Positions 61,309 through 64,000 of a stretch of DNA of 64,000 bases are shown piece after piece. The position numbers and the translations under genes were made by a program. The stretch's first letter is position 1. Each line of letters begins with the position of its first letter. This DNA comes from Haliscomenobacter sp040401995 (GTDB taxonomy: Bacteria; Bacteroidota; Bacteroidia; Chitinophagales; Saprospiraceae), in assembly GCA_040401995.1 (NCBI GenBank), contig JBBANM010000003.1, forward strand, positions 1 to 64,000, read 5' to 3'. The notes beneath the pieces were generated by a model. It worked only from the letters and a program-made list of their open reading frames with translations, ran no database searches and was not told the DNA's origin.

Positions 61309-61466
61309 AGCTTGTTCAGGACTCTGCTTCGAGCTACAAATGGCCAAAATCCACTCTAATTTCGTTACAAAAATGCTCATGTAGCGCTGCTACACTCCGC
61401 TTTTTGCGCCTCATTATAGTGGATTTTAACTCACTACGCCATCGAACCAGAATCCTGAACAAGCTC
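61308..61466. mobile_element. Family B element, GAGCTTG subtype (B4)
   Basis: 159 bp, GAGCTTGTTCAGGACTCTG at the left and CAGAATCCTGAACAAGCTC at the right, with TTA (61305-61307) and TAA (61467-61469) flanking. The first base completes the stop codon of the ATP-grasp gene (TAG, 61306-61308). Close to B3 in sequence. Confidence 0.9.
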
Positions 61467-61487
61467 TAAGCTCAATAATGTTAAGCT

Positions 61488-62183
61488 ATGTGTGTACTCA
61501 CTTATATTCCCCATGGGAAAGGCCATTTTACAATTACCCATAACCGCGATGAAAACATCCATCGGCCTTTTGCATTGCCTCCTACTTCATACGTAATAGA
61601 TGGAGAGACAGTTGTGGGTCCGCTAGATCCACAAAGCGGCGGCACCTGGTTTGCATTGCATCAAGATTGGGTTTGCTGTTTACTCAACGGCGGGTTTGAA
61701 AAACACCAACGCAAAACTGCCTATCGGGAGAGCCGCGGTACAGTTATCCCATCTTTTTTCAAATATTTGGATGTAGCCAAGTTCATGTATCATTTCAATG
61801 CCATTGGTTTTGAGCCATTTACCTTGGTTGTTTTTAACCTCAAAAAATTGGAGGTACATCAATTGGTTTGGGATGAACATATTTTCCATTGTTTGCGGTT
61901 GGATGGCCAAAAACCGCACATTTGGTCTTCTTCTACGCTATACAGCCAAGAGGTAAAAAAAGGCAGACAACAACTTTTTGATCATTTTAACACCTCCCAT
62001 CCCAATGCCGATCAGGTATTGGATTTTCATCAGATTAATCGCGAGAACGATTGGCGAGAAAGCCTTTTTGTAAACATTGATGATGTGATCAAAACAGTAG
62101 CGATTACCCAAGCAAGCGGGTGCTATCCTAATATAAAACTGAGGTATAAAGCTTTTCAGGAAGGCGGTAAAGTTAATGCTTGA
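61488..62183 (+). CDS. NRDE (TANGO2-like) family protein
   Basis: 231 residues beginning MCVLTYIP, with the family motif HNRDE at residues 18-22 (THNRDEN), then GPLDPQSGGTWFAL and LLNGGF. The conserved Cys2 after the initiator Met and the NRDE motif recall Ntn-hydrolase-like folds; the eukaryotic homologue TANGO2 has been tied to heme or lipid trafficking, but bacterial members are uncharacterised. Cytoplasmic. Sits just after a B element, 21 bp downstream. Confidence 0.9.
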   Translation: MCVLTYIPHGKGHFTITHNRDENIHRPFALPPTSYVIDGETVVGPLDPQSGGTWFALHQDWVCCLLNGGFEKHQRKTAYRESRGTVIPSFFKYLDVAKFMYHFNAIGFEPFTLVVFNLKKLEVHQLVWDEHIFHCLRLDGQKPHIWSSSTLYSQEVKKGRQQLFDHFNTSHPNADQVLDFHQINRENDWRESLFVNIDDVIKTVAITQASGCYPNIKLRYKAFQEGGKVNA

Positions 62184-62214
62184 ATTTTCGTTCATTTGAA
62201 AAAAATAAGCCTTC

Positions 62215-62991
62215 ATGCCGCATATCAACCTTTTCGTCAAATCCAAAAAAGCAGAAATTGAGCGTAGCCTCAATAGTGCAAAGATTTACCTCATTGTTGG
62301 CGTATTGTTGATTTTCATAGCGCCGTTCATCCTCACCCAACCCCTATTTCTCTCCTTGATCATGGAAAAAAGCGGTCAATTGGGCGATACCATTGGGGGT
62401 ATTACCTCGCCTTTGTCAAATGTGCTGGGGGCTGTTTTGGTTTATTATGCCCTAAAAGCTCAGCTACATGCCAATGAATTGATTCAAAATCAGATCGATA
62501 CTCAGCAACACAAAGAGTTGTTGATGGACGAAAGCAATGATATCCAAAAGCTGTACGGCAATTTAAAAGATGCCATTGACCATTTTACCTATTCTTCCCT
62601 TCGTCCTGCCGAGTTTGGCAAAGGGTCTTATCTATCGGGAAGTGAAGCCATCTATCAATTGATTGATGATTTTTACCTCCACTATCACGGAACTGAGGAA
62701 GAAATGCTGGGCAACCCAAAAATTACTGAGTTGATCAGCATCATTGATTTATGTAGCGCCATATTTAGCAGATTGGACATTTCTCATGTTCCCGACAAAG
62801 ACACGCTGTGCTTACTAACCGTTCACCAATTTACCTACCGCATTTTTCCCCGAATGCGCAAAGATTATCCTGATAATTTGGAAGAGTATTATTGTAATGC
62901 CTGTGGCCGCAATCATGGTTTACCCAGGCGGTTGGTGCTATCCATCAAAAAAATCAAAGCGAAAATTGAACATTTGGAAAATGTAAACTGA
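62215..62991 (+). CDS. Membrane protein of the putative abortive-infection (putAbiC-like) type
   Basis: 258 residues. Two membrane helices (LIVGVLLIFIAPFILTQ and PLSNVLGAVLVYYALKAQL) joined by a GDTIGGITSP segment, followed by a long helical cytoplasmic part (ANELIQNQIDTQQHKELLMD) and a tail with CNACGRNHG. The two-helix core with the GDxxGG loop and helical tail is the pattern of putAbiC-like proteins; the match is by eye only and a defence role is not shown. The CNACG is a possible metal-binding or redox pair. Confidence 0.5.
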   Translation: MPHINLFVKSKKAEIERSLNSAKIYLIVGVLLIFIAPFILTQPLFLSLIMEKSGQLGDTIGGITSPLSNVLGAVLVYYALKAQLHANELIQNQIDTQQHKELLMDESNDIQKLYGNLKDAIDHFTYSSLRPAEFGKGSYLSGSEAIYQLIDDFYLHYHGTEEEMLGNPKITELISIIDLCSAIFSRLDISHVPDKDTLCLLTVHQFTYRIFPRMRKDYPDNLEEYYCNACGRNHGLPRRLVLSIKKIKAKIEHLENVN

Positions 62992-63016
62992 GATTCTACT
63001 TTCCCGTAGAACCTCA
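62989..63016 (+). terminator. Weak rho-independent terminator after the membrane protein
   Basis: TGAG-A-TTCTAC and GTAGAA-C-CTCA pair around TTTCCC, then ATGATTTTTTAG. It includes the stop codon of the gene at 62215. Confidence 0.6.
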
Positions 63017-63085
63017 ATGATTTTTTAGTAAAAAGCATTTTTTTACTTATCATTGGTGCATTACCGATCATCAAAGCACCAAATC

Positions 63086-64000
63086 ATGAAACGTCTGCTT
63101 CAAACGCTGTTTTTTTGCGTGGCTATTTTATCAACCATTACTGTCTTTGCCCAACCCACCACCCAACTCGTAAAAGTCATTGTAGGCTTGGATCACGACA
63201 ACTGGACTTACCAAAAAGGCGAAACCGCTAATTTCTCGGTGTCGGTATTCCGGAATGGCAATTTGCTTAAAGACGCCCGTATTCGCTACGAACTTGGCCC
63301 AGAAAAAATGCTGGCAACCAAAAAAGAAACCCTAACCCTGAAAAGCGGAATGACCACCATCGCTGGCGGAGCAATGCCCCTTCCTGGTTTTTTGCGTTGC
63401 TTAGTCATTGCCGAAGTAGATGGAAAAGAATACCGCGGACTAGCAACTGCTGGTTTTGAACCCGAAAAAATTCAACCCGCAGTAGAGTTGCCCGCTGATT
63501 TTGTCAGTTTTTGGGAAAACGCCAAAACCGAGCTCGCCAAAGTTCCGCTCGATGCCAAAATGACCTTACTGCCTGAGCGTTGTACCGAAAAAGTCAATGT
63601 TTACCACGTCAATATGCAGAATTTCCGGGAAGGAACCCGACTATACGGTATTCTTTGTATACCCAAAAAAGAAGGGAAATACCCAGCAATCCTACGCGTG
63701 CCTGGCGCTGGCGCCCGCCCTTACGCCGGCGACGTACGCAATGCTGAAAAAGGCATCATCACTTTTGAAATTGGGATCCACGGCATCCCTGTTACTATGG
63801 ATCCTAGTGTTTATAACGATATGATGGCGGGAAGTCTCAATGGGTATTGGGGTTACAACCTCGACGACCGCGACCGTTACTATTACAAAAGAGTGTACCT
63901 GGGCTGCGTACGTGCCAACGATTTCCTAGTGAGTTTGCCACAATACGATGGCGCTAATCTGGCCGTTACCGGTGGTAGTCAAGGAGGAGCGCTAAGCATT
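63086..64000 (+). CDS. Acetylxylan esterase (AXE1 family), partial
   Basis: The gene starts with ATG at 63086 and runs off the right edge, 305 codons seen. A signal peptide (QTLFFCVAILSTITVFA) is followed by an N-terminal beta domain (about 25-130) and the alpha/beta-hydrolase core of the AXE1/cephalosporin-C deacetylase family. The nucleophile elbow VTGGSQGGAL places the catalytic Ser at about residue 298. It would deacetylate xylan or other acetylated sugars outside the cytoplasm. The Asp and His of the triad lie beyond the window. Confidence 0.88.
   Translation, partial: MKRLLQTLFFCVAILSTITVFAQPTTQLVKVIVGLDHDNWTYQKGETANFSVSVFRNGNLLKDARIRYELGPEKMLATKKETLTLKSGMTTIAGGAMPLPGFLRCLVIAEVDGKEYRGLATAGFEPEKIQPAVELPADFVSFWENAKTELAKVPLDAKMTLLPERCTEKVNVYHVNMQNFREGTRLYGILCIPKKEGKYPAILRVPGAGARPYAGDVRNAEKGIITFEIGIHGIPVTMDPSVYNDMMAGSLNGYWGYNLDDRDRYYYKRVYLGCVRANDFLVSLPQYDGANLAVTGGSQGGALSI

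Noticed and set aside
42197..61466. tRNA-like GGTTCGA text in the repeats
   Set aside because: The TTCGA string is part of the B-element terminus; no acceptor or anticodon stems surround it.

Overview
The window reads as chromosomal DNA of a Bacteroidota bacterium, most likely a free-living member of the Saprospiraceae (Haliscomenobacter-like). This is an inference from three things: several secreted proteins end in type IX secretion (T9SS) sorting domains with an 'IYPNP' motif, there are no clear Shine-Dalgarno sites, and the set contains DUF1800/DUF1501 pairs, an effector-associated-domain STAND protein and secreted polymer-degrading enzymes. No rRNA, tRNA, CRISPR array, prophage or transposase gene was recognised.

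Layout. 0-5 kb: palindromic repeats, an NLR-like STAND ATPase with near-identical 48-residue TPR repeats, a DUF3472 protein and a small lipoprotein. 5-9 kb: an SDR oxidoreductase, an amine oxidase broken by one in-frame stop, and a BNR-repeat protein. 9-17 kb: a repeat-rich gap, then a small membrane protein, radical SAM/SPASM and U32 proteins, a TPR lipoprotein, an SRPBCC protein and pfkB. 17-24 kb: a lectin-like protein, a TPR-adenylate cyclase, and a translationally coupled sulfatase/YHYH pair with T9SS tails. 24-30 kb: a hydrolase remnant, a GH20-like enzyme, a bacterial relative of the N-terminal glutamine amidase NTAQ1, a lipoprotein, and a Crp-type regulator with a DUF1684 protein. 30-42 kb: a beta-propeller protein and a HAD-like pseudoenzyme, followed by a 4.3-kb tandem duplication carrying two DUF1800-DUF1501 pairs. 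42-51 kb: a CorA-type channel, threonine catabolism (tdh-kbl), then aspartokinase, tilS, an Omp28-like protein and an HsdR_N nuclease-fold protein on one strand. 51-64 kb: an amidase, a DUF1080 hydrolase, a giant kinase-M23-aminotransferase fusion, a two-component system, a YHS protein, a LysE exporter, an ATP-grasp enzyme, an NRDE protein, a membrane protein and the start of an acetylxylan esterase.

The gene content is mostly polymer degradation, amino acid metabolism and surface proteins. The most distinctive layer is intergenic: three families of short non-coding inverted-repeat elements (called A, B and C here) with measurable target duplications, nested insertions and a tendency to sit at stop codons. 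One copy is present as an occupied target site while another copy of the same target is empty elsewhere in the window. The 4.3-kb tandem duplication is probably linked to family A, and its two copies carry a hairpin with a compensatory base change.
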